Shown: positions 1 through 7,401 of the stretch, in pieces | Layout: each line of letters opens with the position of its first letter | Numbering within the stretch: the stretch's first letter is position 1 | From: an uncultured Bacteroidia bacterium | GTDB taxonomy: Bacteria > Bacteroidota > Bacteroidia > Bacteroidales > UBA932 | DNA length: 32,634 nt | Direction of reading: 5' to 3' | NCBI GenBank assembly: GCA_902785065.1 | Contig: CACZXH010000034.1 | Span: 1 to 32,634, forward strand | Notes under the pieces: generated by a model | The model's database searches: none | What the model saw: the letters and a program-made list of their open reading frames with translations, nothing else | Told to the model about the DNA's origin: nothing | Position numbers and translations under genes: made by a program

Positions 1-14
1 TTCACAAATATAGA

Positions 15-22
15 TATATTTG
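15..22 (+). promoter_or_regulatory. TAnnTTTG -7 promoter element of the first operon
   Basis: TATATTTG matches the Bacteroidetes primary sigma factor -7 consensus. It lies 24 bases before the ATG at 47, leaving a leader of roughly 20 bases. The -33 region is cut off by the window edge. Confidence 0.6.
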
Positions 23-46
23 CAGATATTTAAAACGAAAAGCACC

Positions 47-961
47 ATGACTGAAGATCCCCTCGAGAGAATCGAACGCGAAGAGCGTGAGAAGAAAAAC
101 CGCAATGGATCCCTGAAGACCGCCACCATCATCCTTGCCGTCGCCGCCCTGGCCCTCGGCGGTGCCCTGGCCTGGATCTGGAGCCAGAAGAGCAGCCTTG
201 TGAATGAGCTCGAAGGCGAAAAGGCCGAACTCACCCAGCAACTCCTCAATCTGCAGAGCGATTTCGAGAACCTGAATTCCGACTACGAGAACATCAACAG
301 CCAGCTGGACACCTCCCGCGAGCAGGTGGCCCTCCTTATTGACAAACTGTCGAAAACCGAGGCCACGAACCGCGCGAAGATCCGCCAGTACGAGAAGGAA
401 CTCGGTACCCTGCGTTCCATCATGCGCGGCTATATCGTCCAGATTGACTCCCTGAACACCTTGAACAAGCAGCTCACGGCCGATGCCGCCGCCGCGCGGC
501 GTGAAGCCGCTGAGAGCCGCCAGGCCAATGAGAACCTGACCCGTCAGGTGGAGAACCTCTCCGGCCAGGTGGCCGCCGGCTCCGTCGTGAAGGCCCGCGG
601 CCTGCACCTGGAAGCCTACAACGGCTCTGACCGGGTGACCGACCGCTCCAGCCGCGTCACCTACTTTGTCGCCAACCTTTCCCTCGTGGCGAACGAGATT
701 GCCGAGCACGGCCCCATCCGCGTGTACGTCCGCGTCAAGGACCCGAACGGAAACGTCATCTTGAACAGCTCCTCCACGGACTTTACCGTGGGCGGCGAGA
801 CCCTGTCCGCCTCCGCTTCCCGTGAGGTCGATTACGAAGGCGAGGATGTGGAACTGAGCATCTACATCAAGGACGTGGGCGAACTCGGCAAGGGCATCTA
901 CACCGCTGAAGCTTACACGACGAAGACCGCCCTCGGCCGCGCTGAGCTGATGCTGCGCTAA
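47..961 (+). CDS. Coiled-coil membrane-anchored protein of unknown function
   Basis: A 304-residue protein that I cannot assign to a named family. Residues 1-23 are charged and cytoplasmic-looking. Residues about 24-46 form one membrane helix rich in Ala, Leu and Gly. Residues about 47-175 are a long coiled coil full of Leu, Glu, Gln and Asn heptads. The last 120 residues look like a beta-rich globular domain with alternating hydrophobic strands. The ATG at 47 is preferred over an in-frame TTG at 20 because the TTG overlaps the promoter -7 element. The topology predicts an inner-membrane anchor with the coiled coil and globular domain in the periplasm. It is followed after 4 bases by hemW, so the two are probably cotranscribed. 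Similar uncharacterised coiled-coil proteins are common in Bacteroidales; a role in envelope organisation is only a guess. Confidence 0.75.
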   Translation: MTEDPLERIEREEREKKNRNGSLKTATIILAVAALALGGALAWIWSQKSSLVNELEGEKAELTQQLLNLQSDFENLNSDYENINSQLDTSREQVALLIDKLSKTEATNRAKIRQYEKELGTLRSIMRGYIVQIDSLNTLNKQLTADAAAARREAAESRQANENLTRQVENLSGQVAAGSVVKARGLHLEAYNGSDRVTDRSSRVTYFVANLSLVANEIAEHGPIRVYVRVKDPNGNVILNSSSTDFTVGGETLSASASREVDYEGEDVELSIYIKDVGELGKGIYTAEAYTTKTALGRAELMLR

Positions 962-965
962 CCTT

Positions 966-2042
966 ATGATCTACGTCCACGTCCCCTTCTGCAAGAAGTT
1001 CTGCACCTACTGCGACTTCTACTCGGAAATCGCCGAGGAAGGCTGTTTCAAGGCCTACGGCGACGGTGTCTGCGCGGAAATCCGGCAGCGGGCGAAGGAC
1101 ATGGACGACGACCCCAGGACCCTTTATTTCGGTGGCGGCACCCCTTCGGTGCTGCCGCTTTCCGTCCTGACCCGCATCCTGATCACCCTGGACGAGGTCG
1201 GGCACGGCGGCCCCTACCGCGAGTTTACGATGGAAGTGAATCCGGAGGACATCGTCGAGAAGGGGAAGGGCTATGTGGAGAGCCTCCTCTCCCTGGGCGT
1301 GAACCGCCTCAGCATCGGCGTCCAGTCCTTCGATGACAGGATGCTCCAATGGATGAACCGCCGGCACGACGCCGCAGGCGCGAAGGAAGCCTTCCGCCTG
1401 TCGCGGGAAGCCGGGGCCGAGAACATCAGCCTCGACCTCATCTTCGGCATCACGCACCTGGACGACGCCGTCTGGGCCGACACCATCGACCAGGCCATCG
1501 CCCTGGGTCCGGAACACATCTCCTGCTACCAGCTCAGCGTCGAGGGCGAGAGCGCCCTGGCGGAGATGGTGGCCGAAGGCCGCTACACCGAAGCCGATGA
1601 CACCCTGTGCCGCAGACAATATGACATGCTCTGTCAGAAACTCGGCGCGGCGGGCTATCACCATTACGAGATCTCCAATTTCGCCAAGGAAGGCTTCGAA
1701 GCGGTCCATAACGGCGGCTACTGGGCACGCCGCCCGTACGTCGGAATCGGCCCTGGAGCGCATTCATTCCAGGGAAATGCCCGCTCGTGGAACAGTAAGG
1801 TCCTCCGGGGCTGGAAATCCACGAAGGAGGTCCTCTCCCCCGAGGATTCCCTCGTCGAAACCATCATGCTGTCCCTGCGGACTGACAAGGGCATCGACGC
1901 GGACTTCCTGCACGGAAATTGCAGCAAGGAAGACATCGGACGACTCCTGGAAGCCGGAGCCCTGGTCCGCACGGGCGACCGTTACCGGATCCCCGAGGAC
2001 CACTTCTTCGTTTCCGACGAGATCATCCGCGAACTGATTTAA
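966..2042 (+). CDS. hemW: HemW-type radical SAM protein (heme chaperone)
   Basis: A 358-residue radical SAM enzyme of the HemN/HemW family. The iron-sulfur motif CxxxCxxC is at C9, C13 and C16, followed by F18. True HemN coproporphyrinogen dehydrogenases carry a fourth Cys at that position and a longer N-terminal region, so HemW, which binds heme and delivers it to respiratory proteins, is the better call. Typical HemW blocks are visible: YFGGGTPS near residue 55, EVNPED near 90, RLSIGVQSF near 120, and a GIGPGAHSF block near 260 in the C-terminal part. Length fits the family (about 370-380). It starts 4 bases after the upstream gene stops and is followed after 12 bases by the YtxH-like gene, consistent with an operon. 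Confidence 0.9.
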   Translation: MIYVHVPFCKKFCTYCDFYSEIAEEGCFKAYGDGVCAEIRQRAKDMDDDPRTLYFGGGTPSVLPLSVLTRILITLDEVGHGGPYREFTMEVNPEDIVEKGKGYVESLLSLGVNRLSIGVQSFDDRMLQWMNRRHDAAGAKEAFRLSREAGAENISLDLIFGITHLDDAVWADTIDQAIALGPEHISCYQLSVEGESALAEMVAEGRYTEADDTLCRRQYDMLCQKLGAAGYHHYEISNFAKEGFEAVHNGGYWARRPYVGIGPGAHSFQGNARSWNSKVLRGWKSTKEVLSPEDSLVETIMLSLRTDKGIDADFLHGNCSKEDIGRLLEAGALVRTGDRYRIPEDHFFVSDEIIRELI

Positions 2043-2054
2043 AACCACATCGTC

Positions 2055-2429
2055 ATGGCAAGCACGAAATCTTTCTTCACCCTCCTCGCGGGCCTCGCCG
2101 CAGGCGCCGCTTTCGGTATCCTCTACGCTCCGGACAAAGGTTGGAAAACCCGCGCCCGCGTGAAGAAGGCCGCGGAAAACGGCTACGAAGACCTCAAGGA
2201 GAACCTCGGCGACCTGGGCACCAAGGTCGATGAGAAGACCGCCGAAGCGAAGGCCACCATCAAGGACCTCCGCGAAACCCTCCGCACGAAGGGCACCGAA
2301 ATCAAGGAAGGCACCCGCGACCTGCTTATCAAGCAGTTGGAGCGCCTGGAGAACGCCCTCCGGCAGGCCGAGGAAACCGCCGAGGAAACCGTCGGCGAGC
2401 AGCCGGACGAGCAGGCTCCCGAGGCATGA
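2055..2429 (+). CDS. YtxH domain-containing protein
   Basis: A 124-residue protein with the YtxH layout: a short N-terminus, one Gly/Ala-rich membrane helix (about residues 8-23), the motif ILYAPDKGWKTR (YtxH members typically read LFAPxxGxxTR), then a long Lys/Glu-rich amphipathic helix through residue 110 and an acidic tail. YtxH proteins are membrane-anchored, often stress-associated, and of unresolved biochemical function. Its stop codon overlaps the next start in ATGA (2426-2429), implying translational coupling with the holin-X-like gene. The pair resembles in layout the proteobacterial yqjD-yqjE arrangement. Family call is firm; function unknown. Confidence 0.85.
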   Translation: MASTKSFFTLLAGLAAGAAFGILYAPDKGWKTRARVKKAAENGYEDLKENLGDLGTKVDEKTAEAKATIKDLRETLRTKGTEIKEGTRDLLIKQLERLENALRQAEETAEETVGEQPDEQAPEA

Positions 2430-2791
2430 CCCGCTTCACCGAGCCGGCCGAAGACCTCTCCCGGAAAGCCAAGGACTACATCGACCTCCGCCTGGACGAC
2501 GTGAAGCTCCGGACGGCGAGAGGCTTGTCCATCACCGCGTCCAAGCTGGTGGCGTTCTTCGTCATTATCGGCGTGGGGACGAGTCTCATCCTGGCGCTGT
2601 CCTTCGGCCTGATCCTGCTGATCGGCGAACTCATCGGCAGCTACGCCTGGTCGGCGTTCGGCGTGGCGGTCCTGCTGGCCCTCGTCCTCTGGATCCTCAT
2701 CAGCCGGCGCGACCACTTGTTCAAGGACACCTTCGTCCCCCTGTTCATCAATCTCTTCTTCAATGACGACGACGATGAGCAAGAAGAGTAA
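2426..2791 (+). CDS. Phage-holin superfamily III (holin-X/YqjE-like) membrane protein
   Basis: A 121-residue protein. The first 38 residues are amphipathic (LSRKAKDYIDLRLDDVKLR), which is typical of the actinobacterial holin-X/YqjE group. Two membrane helices follow, at about residues 40-66 and 72-92, and the protein ends in a strongly acidic DDDDEQEE tail. Despite the family name there is no phage context here: it is a housekeeping-type membrane protein found beside YtxH or DUF883 proteins. Starts with an ATGA overlap on the YtxH gene, and its 3' end overlaps the next gene. Function is unknown; membrane association under stress is inferred from homologous gene groups. Confidence 0.75.
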   Translation: MTRFTEPAEDLSRKAKDYIDLRLDDVKLRTARGLSITASKLVAFFVIIGVGTSLILALSFGLILLIGELIGSYAWSAFGVAVLLALVLWILISRRDHLFKDTFVPLFINLFFNDDDDEQEE

Positions 2792-3020
2792 ATACCTGGA
2801 CATCAAGACGCTGGACGAGCTAAGCGCCGCCATCCACAGCAACCACGCACGGATCGAGTCGAAAAGCGAATCGGTCCAGACGGGCTTGACCCGCGTCCAG
2901 GCGTTCTACACGCCCCGCAACCTCGCGTTGAGCGGCGTGCAGAAGTTCGCCCTGGACCATCACCTGTACACCATCGGCATCAATGCCGTCCGTTCCCTCC
3001 GAAGACTCCTGGAAAAATGA
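2775..3020 (+). CDS. Small conserved hypothetical protein, third gene of the YtxH/holin-X cluster
   Basis: An 81-residue basic, mostly helical protein with no predicted membrane helix. An upstream in-frame ATG at 2763 would add MTTT, but those codons come from the Asp-repeat tail of the preceding gene read in another frame, so I prefer ATG 2775; either start overlaps the upstream gene. The C-terminus (IGINAVRSLRRLLEK) forms a basic amphipathic helix that could touch the membrane or the partner protein. Its position after YtxH and holin-X genes parallels yqjK after yqjD-yqjE in enterobacteria, although I see no clear sequence similarity. Its stop overlaps the next start in ATGA at 3017. Confidence 0.65.
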   Translation: MSKKSKYLDIKTLDELSAAIHSNHARIESKSESVQTGLTRVQAFYTPRNLALSGVQKFALDHHLYTIGINAVRSLRRLLEK

Positions 3021-3487
3021 CCTACATCCGCCGCGCCATCAAGTATTTCATCCAGACCTGCCTCCTGCTCGCCATCATCATCGGCATCCTGATGCTTTCC
3101 GGAATGGTGTCCAGGGACATCTCCGTCGCCTTCACCCATGGCTGGACCTCCGTCTGGTGGATCCTCGCTATCTTCGCCGTGATGGCGCTCGTCTACCCCT
3201 TCTTCGGCTACCAGAAGCGGAAAATCCATGTCAACGGCGACCCCGCCTTGGCGCAGAACGGCATCGTTGAAGCGCTTAAAATCCGGGGCTATGTACTGGG
3301 AAGCGACGCGGACGGTGTCCTGAAGTTCCATCTTTCCTCTCCCGTGAACCGGGCCTTCCGGTTCTGGGAGGACACCGTCACCCTCACGCCTATCCTGGGC
3401 GGATGGGAGGCGGAAGGCCTCTCCCGCGACCTCGTCCGGGTCGTGAGTTCCATCGAACACTATTTCAGAAACCGGGAGAACGACTGA
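3017..3487 (+). CDS. Two-helix membrane protein of unknown function
   Basis: A 156-residue protein with two membrane helices (about residues 9-30 and 45-64) joined by a short loop, then a cytoplasmic or periplasmic domain of about 85 residues with several predicted strands. I do not recognise the family. It starts in an ATGA overlap with the previous small gene and is the last gene of the plus-strand operon. Its stop lies 12 bases from the end of the convergent atpG gene, and I see no clear hairpin in that gap. Co-transcription with the YtxH/holin-X genes suggests a membrane role. Confidence 0.7.
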   Translation: MTYIRRAIKYFIQTCLLLAIIIGILMLSGMVSRDISVAFTHGWTSVWWILAIFAVMALVYPFFGYQKRKIHVNGDPALAQNGIVEALKIRGYVLGSDADGVLKFHLSSPVNRAFRFWEDTVTLTPILGGWEAEGLSRDLVRVVSSIEHYFRNREND

Positions 3488-3499
3488 TTTTCCGTTTCC

Positions 3500-4381
3500 C
3501 TACTGCTGCTGACTCCCGCCCGCCAGATCCAGGATTTCCGACGTGATCTTCTGCTGGCGGGATTTGTTGTACTGCAGGGTGAGCTCCTGCAGGAGATCTT
3601 CTCCGTTGTCGGTGGCTGTCTGCATCGCCACCGTCCGGGCAGCGTGTTCGGACGCGTTGCTGTCCAGCAGGGCGGTGTAGAACTGGAGGCGCAGGGACTT
3701 CGGAAGGAGGTCCGCCAGGAGGGCGGAGGCGGAGGGCTCGAGGATGTAGTCGATCTCAGATTTCTCGACTTCGCCTTCGGCTCCGCTCGAAATGGCAGAA
3801 CTCATCGGCAGAAGGGTTTCCCGCACGGGAACCTGCTTGCCGGAGGAGACGAAGTGGTTGTACACCAGGTCGATGCGGTCCAGGCGGCCGGCCAGGAAAT
3901 CGGCCATCAGCTTTTCCGCCAGTTCGGCGGCGGGGGCGTAAGAGGGCTTGTCGGCGAGCTTCTGGTAATCCGCCGGCGAGGGATGCCCGGCCTTCCGCAT
4001 CGAATCGGCCATCTTGCGGCCGATGCTGTAGACGGTGACGTCGGCCTCGCCGTAGGAACGGATCGTCTCCAGCGTAAGGCGCACCGCATTCGCGTTGAAC
4101 GCACCGCACAGGGAGGAATTCGAGGCGAAGGCGACGAGGGCGATGCGCTGTTTGGGCGCCCCCTCCGCCGGCGTCCGGGTGTATTCGCCGCTCACCTTCG
4201 CGCCGGAGGCTACGAGGTGGTCCAGCATGCCCTGCAGCTTCCGCTCGTAGGGACGCATCCCCTCGATGGTCTGCTGCGCCTTGCGGAGCTTGGCGGAGGC
4301 CACGAGCTTCATCGCGGAAGTGATCTTCAGCGTACTCTGGACGGAGCCGATGCGGCCCTTGATTTCCTTTAATGACGGCAT
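3500..4381 (-). CDS. atpG: ATP synthase F1 gamma subunit
   Basis: The 293-residue central-stalk subunit that rotates inside the alpha3beta3 head. The N-terminal helix (EIKGRIGSVQSTLKITSAMKLV) and C-terminal helix (ALLDSNASEHAARTVAMQTATDN, then LTLQYNKSRQQKITSEILDL) are classic gamma signatures. Residues about 195-210 (SAISSGAEGEVEKSEI) do not look like ordinary gamma sequence: the DNA there (3758-3800) is a copy of the AGATTTCTCGA...TCGAAATG palindromic repeat found elsewhere in this window. It lies just before DYILEPS in a loop that is variable in the family, so function is probably retained. Last gene of the ATP synthase operon, ending in TAG 12 bases from a convergent gene. Confidence 0.95.
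   Translation of the reverse strand: MPSLKEIKGRIGSVQSTLKITSAMKLVASAKLRKAQQTIEGMRPYERKLQGMLDHLVASGAKVSGEYTRTPAEGAPKQRIALVAFASNSSLCGAFNANAVRLTLETIRSYGEADVTVYSIGRKMADSMRKAGHPSPADYQKLADKPSYAPAAELAEKLMADFLAGRLDRIDLVYNHFVSSGKQVPVRETLLPMSSAISSGAEGEVEKSEIDYILEPSASALLADLLPKSLRLQFYTALLDSNASEHAARTVAMQTATDNGEDLLQELTLQYNKSRQQKITSEILDLAGGSQQQ
3758..3800. repeat. Palindromic repeat copy inside atpG
   Basis: Reads AGATTTCTCGACTTCG, then an extra CCTTCGGCTC, then CGCTCGAAATGGCAGAA. It is the same element as at 4387-4414, 26748-26789 and 27292-27319, with the longer CG-rich centre also seen in the rsmE copy. It is translated as part of gamma (residues about 194-208). Confidence 0.8.
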
Positions 4382-4386
4382 ATTCT

Positions 4387-4436
4387 AGATTTCTCGACTT
4401 CGCTCGAAATGACAAAAGATGTCGCTCGAAATGACA
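4387..4436. repeat. Palindromic repeat between atpA and atpG
   Basis: One full unit (AGATTTCTCGACTTCGCTCG then AAATGACA, 4387-4414) followed by a partial second unit (GTCGCTCGAAATGACA, 4421-4436). It is followed by AAGGAATTAC, which contains the atpA stop codon. The same full-plus-partial layout and trailing GGAA(T/C)TAC occur at 27292-27348. Confidence 0.85.
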
Positions 4437-4442
4437 AAGGAA

Positions 4443-6026
4443 TTACAACATTCCGGCGATAATGGAGGTAGCTTCGACGCGGATGATGTCGCCGATCTCG
4501 TCGGTCATCTTGCCGGCGGCGAGCGGCGCGAGGACATCTTCCTTGTGCAGGGCGCGGATGCGGTCCAGGAACAGGTCCTGGAACTCGCGGACGCGGTCCA
4601 CGGGAATGTCGCGCATGAGGGCGTTCGTGCCGCAGTACAGGACGGCGATCTGCTCGCCGACAGGCATCGGGCTGTACTGGGGCTGGATGAGGAGCTGGTT
4701 GTTCTTGCGGCCCTTGTCCAGAGCCATCGCCGTGACCTTGTCCATGTCGGACGAGAACTTGGAGAAGGCCTCGAGCTCGGCGTACTGGGCCTGGTCGATC
4801 TTCAGGGTGCCAGCGACCTTCTTCATGGACTTCACCTGCGCGCTGCCGCCCACACGGGAGACGCTGATACCCACGTTGATGGCCGGGCGGATGCCCTGGT
4901 TGAAGAGGCCGGACTCCAGGTAGATCTGGCCGTCCGTAATGGAAATCACATTGGTCGGGATGTAGGCCGATACGTCGCCGGCCTGCGTCTCGATGATCGG
5001 AAGGGCGGTGAGGGAACCGCCGCCCCGGACCTTGCCCTTGAGGGCTTCCGGAAGGTCGTTCATCTGCTCGGCCACTTCCTGCTGGCCGATGATCTTCGCG
5101 GCCCGCTCGAGGAGGCGGGAATGCAGGTAGAAGATATCGCCCGGATACGCCTCGCGGCCTGAAGGACGGCGGAGGATCAGGGAAACCTCACGATAGGCGA
5201 CGGCCTGCTTCGAAAGGTCGTCATACACGACGAGGGCGTGGCGGCCCGTGTCGCGGAAGTATTCGCCGATGGCCGCGCCGGCGAAAGGCGCATAGTACTG
5301 CAGGGCGGCCGGGTCCGCGGCGGTAGCGGCGACGACGATGGTGTAGTCCATCGCGCCGTGGTCGCGGAGGGTCTTGACGATGCTCGCGACGGTGGAGCCC
5401 TTCTGGCCCACGGCCACATAGATGCAGTAGACCGGATCCCCCTTCAGGAAATTGTCCCGCTGGTTGATGATGGTGTCGATCGCGACGGCCGTCTTGCCGG
5501 TCTGGCGGTCGCCGATGATGAGCTCGCGCTGGCCGCGGCCGATCGGAATCATCGCGTCGATGGCCTTGAGGCCCGTCTGCAGCGGCTCGTTCACGGGCTG
5601 GCGGTAGATGACGCCCGGCGCCTTGCGCTCCAGGGGCATATCGACCTTCTCCCCGCCGATGTTGCCCATGCCGTCCAGGGGATTGCCGAGCGGGTCCACG
5701 ACGCGGCCCACCAGGGCCTCGCCCACCGGGATGGAGGCGATGCGGCGGGTGCGCCGGACCACGGCCCCTTCCTTCAGCAGGTCCGTCGGACCCATCAGGA
5801 CGGCGCCCACGTTGTCGGGCTCCAGGTTCATCACGACGGCCATCACGCCGTTGCCGCAGTCCAGCAGCTCGCCGGCTTCGGCGTGGTCCAGTCCGTAGAT
5901 ACGGACGACGCCGTCGCTGACTTGCAGGACTTTGCCGATCTCCTCGAACTGGAGATCGCTCTTGATATCCCGGAGCTGGCTGAGCAGCACTTCGGAAATC
6001 TCGCTGGGTTTTATCGCATTGGGCAT
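4443..6026 (-). CDS. atpA: ATP synthase F1 alpha subunit
   Basis: A 527-residue non-catalytic nucleotide-binding subunit of the F1 head. It carries the Walker A motif GDRQTGKT (about residue 170), the alpha-specific block with AIGEYFRD and [14 protein letters not shown], and the [10 protein letters not shown] signature near residue 390. Length is normal for Bacteroidetes. The start at 6026 lies 3 bases after atpH stops, consistent with operon expression. The TAA stop is embedded at the edge of the repeat at 4387-4436. It lies sixth to seventh in the operon order D-C-B-E-F-H-A-G. Confidence 0.97.
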   Translation of the reverse strand: MPNAIKPSEISEVLLSQLRDIKSDLQFEEIGKVLQVSDGVVRIYGLDHAEAGELLDCGNGVMAVVMNLEPDNVGAVLMGPTDLLKEGAVVRRTRRIASIPVGEALVGRVVDPLGNPLDGMGNIGGEKVDMPLERKAPGVIYRQPVNEPLQTGLKAIDAMIPIGRGQRELIIGDRQTGKTAVAIDTIINQRDNFLKGDPVYCIYVAVGQKGSTVASIVKTLRDHGAMDYTIVVAATAADPAALQYYAPFAGAAIGEYFRDTGRHALVVYDDLSKQAVAYREVSLILRRPSGREAYPGDIFYLHSRLLERAAKIIGQQEVAEQMNDLPEALKGKVRGGGSLTALPIIETQAGDVSAYIPTNVISITDGQIYLESGLFNQGIRPAINVGISVSRVGGSAQVKSMKKVAGTLKIDQAQYAELEAFSKFSSDMDKVTAMALDKGRKNNQLLIQPQYSPMPVGEQIAVLYCGTNALMRDIPVDRVREFQDLFLDRIRALHKEDVLAPLAAGKMTDEIGDIIRVEATSIIAGML

Positions 6027-6029
6027 AAG

Positions 6030-6587
6030 CTACACGATTCTTCTGTTTTTCTCAATGAACTGGAGTTTGATCAGTTCCAGCTTGCGGGCGACGCTCTTGT
6101 CGATGATCGCGTCGTCGATGTCGAAGACGAATCCGCCGATCAGGTCCGGGTCCACCACCACCTCGATGTCGGCCTCGTCCCCCGTGCGCTCCTTGACGAG
6201 GGCCTTGAGCCGCGTCACGAGCTCATCCGGCGGCGGTACGGCCACCTTCAGGCACGCTTTCCGGAATCCGAGGCTCCGGCGGTACCGTTCCTTGAAATCC
6301 AACAGGATCATCCGGAGGTCGCCAATCCGGCCGTTCGCAATCAGCAGGTCCACAAAACGCGCGAGCTCCGGCGCCATCGGCTCGCCGAGGGCCGCCTGGA
6401 GCAGTTCGCGCTTCTTCGCGTCGGACACCACGTCCTTCGCGGCGACCATCCGGGACAGGTCGGGCACTTCCCCGAGGACACGGGCGAGGCGTTCCGCCTG
6501 CAGGCAGACGGACTCGCCGTTCCCGGTCTCCCGGACGTACTTTACCAGGGCGTCGGCATACCTGGTCCGGATGATGCTGTCGTTCAT
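6030..6587 (-). CDS. atpH: ATP synthase F1 delta subunit
   Basis: A 185-residue peripheral-stalk subunit that joins the head to subunit b (OSCP-type). The N-terminal helical domain ([36 protein letters not shown]) and the C-terminal beta-type domain ([30 protein letters not shown]) are recognisable, although this subunit is poorly conserved overall. The C-terminal DxxIIDxSVxxxL pattern is the usual delta signature. It starts in an ATGA overlap with atpF and stops 3 bases before atpA. Confidence 0.93.
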   Translation of the reverse strand: MNDSIIRTRYADALVKYVRETGNGESVCLQAERLARVLGEVPDLSRMVAAKDVVSDAKKRELLQAALGEPMAPELARFVDLLIANGRIGDLRMILLDFKERYRRSLGFRKACLKVAVPPPDELVTRLKALVKERTGDEADIEVVVDPDLIGGFVFDIDDAIIDKSVARKLELIKLQFIEKNRRIV

Positions 6588-7090
6588 GAGCGGTCTCCGT
6601 CGCGGACGGCCTCCTCGACCATCCTGTCAATATAATCCCGCTGCGCCCGGTCGTCGGCGAGTTCCTTGCGGAGGATCTTCTCGGCGATGGACACGGAAAG
6701 CACGGCGACTTCCCGGCGGACGTCGCGCAGGGCGGCTTCCTTCTCCGCCTCGATTTCGGTGCGGGCGTCGGCGAGGATCTTGGACGCCTCCTCCCGCGCC
6801 TCGTCCTTCGCCTGGGCGAGGATCTTGTTGCGGGTGTCGGTGGCCTCCCGGAGGATCTGCGCCTGCTCCTTACGGGCGTCTTCCAACATCTGGGCGTGCT
6901 CCGCCAGCATGCCGGCCATCTGCGCCTCGATCTGATGAGCGTCCTTCAGCGACTTCTCAATGGTGGCGTTCCGCTTCTCGACCATCGAGGTGATGACCGG
7001 GAACCCGAACTTCCACAGCAGGAAGAAGACGAGTCCGAAGATGACGACCATCCAGAACAGGAGGCCGCTGTCAGGCGTAACGAGGTTCAT
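6584..7090 (-). CDS. atpF: ATP synthase Fo subunit b
   Basis: A 168-residue peripheral-stalk subunit. One N-terminal membrane helix (about residues 9-28, LLFWMVVIFGLVFFLLWKFG) is followed by a continuous charged amphipathic helix with Ala/Glu/Lys/Arg-rich right-handed coiled-coil character. The sequence EKRNATIEKSLKDA just after the membrane is typical of b subunits. It overlaps atpH by 4 bases and begins 3 bases after atpE stops. Confidence 0.95.
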   Translation of the reverse strand: MNLVTPDSGLLFWMVVIFGLVFFLLWKFGFPVITSMVEKRNATIEKSLKDAHQIEAQMAGMLAEHAQMLEDARKEQAQILREATDTRNKILAQAKDEAREEASKILADARTEIEAEKEAALRDVRREVAVLSVSIAEKILRKELADDRAQRDYIDRMVEEAVRDGDRS

Positions 7091-7093
7091 GGC

Positions 7094-7351
7094 TTAGAGA
7101 ACCAGGGCCAGGAGGCAGACGATGATGGCGAACAGGGCGGCGCCTTCGATCATACCGGCGGCGATGATCATCGCGGTCCTCAGGTTGCCGGCGGATTCCG
7201 GCTGGCGGGCGATGGATTCCATCGTGGACTTACCGATCTTGCCGATACCGATGGCGGCGGCGATCGCGGCGACAGCGGCGCCGATGGCGACACCGGCCTT
7301 TCCGAGGGCGGCACCGGCCGCAGCCTGGAGAATCATGGTAACAAGTAACAT
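7094..7351 (-). CDS. atpE: ATP synthase Fo subunit c
   Basis: An 85-residue hairpin of two membrane helices forming the rotor ring. Helix 1 is Gly/Ala rich, the polar loop reads RQPE, and the ion-carrying Glu sits in AAGMIEGAALF in helix 2. The residues after the Glu are Gly-Ala, without the Ser/Thr usually associated with sodium binding, so proton coupling is the more likely inference. The gene sits between atpB and atpF; the 47-base gap to atpB holds another repeat copy (7373-7401). Confidence 0.95.
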   Translation of the reverse strand: MLLVTMILQAAAGAALGKAGVAIGAAVAAIAAAIGIGKIGKSTMESIARQPESAGNLRTAMIIAAGMIEGAALFAIIVCLLALVL

Positions 7352-7372
7352 AACTTTATGGTTTTAAATGTT

Positions 7373-7401
7373 TGTCATTTCGAGCTTGTCGAGAAATCTC
7401 A
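7373..7401. repeat. Palindromic repeat between atpB and atpE
   Basis: TGTCATTTCGAGC, TTGTCGAGAAATCTCA: the AGATTTCTCGA/TCGAAATGACA element in inverted orientation relative to the copy at 4387. The last three bases are the atpB stop codon on the minus strand. Confidence 0.8.

Noticed and set aside
2426-2791. Holin gene as evidence of a prophage
   Set aside because: Only the superfamily name links it to phage; no lysin, capsid, integrase or other phage gene is nearby, and it is embedded with a YtxH gene.
5238-6635. A 465-codon plus-strand open frame over atpA/atpH
   Set aside because: Shadow of two conserved ATP synthase genes; the product is His/Gln/Asp-rich without domains.
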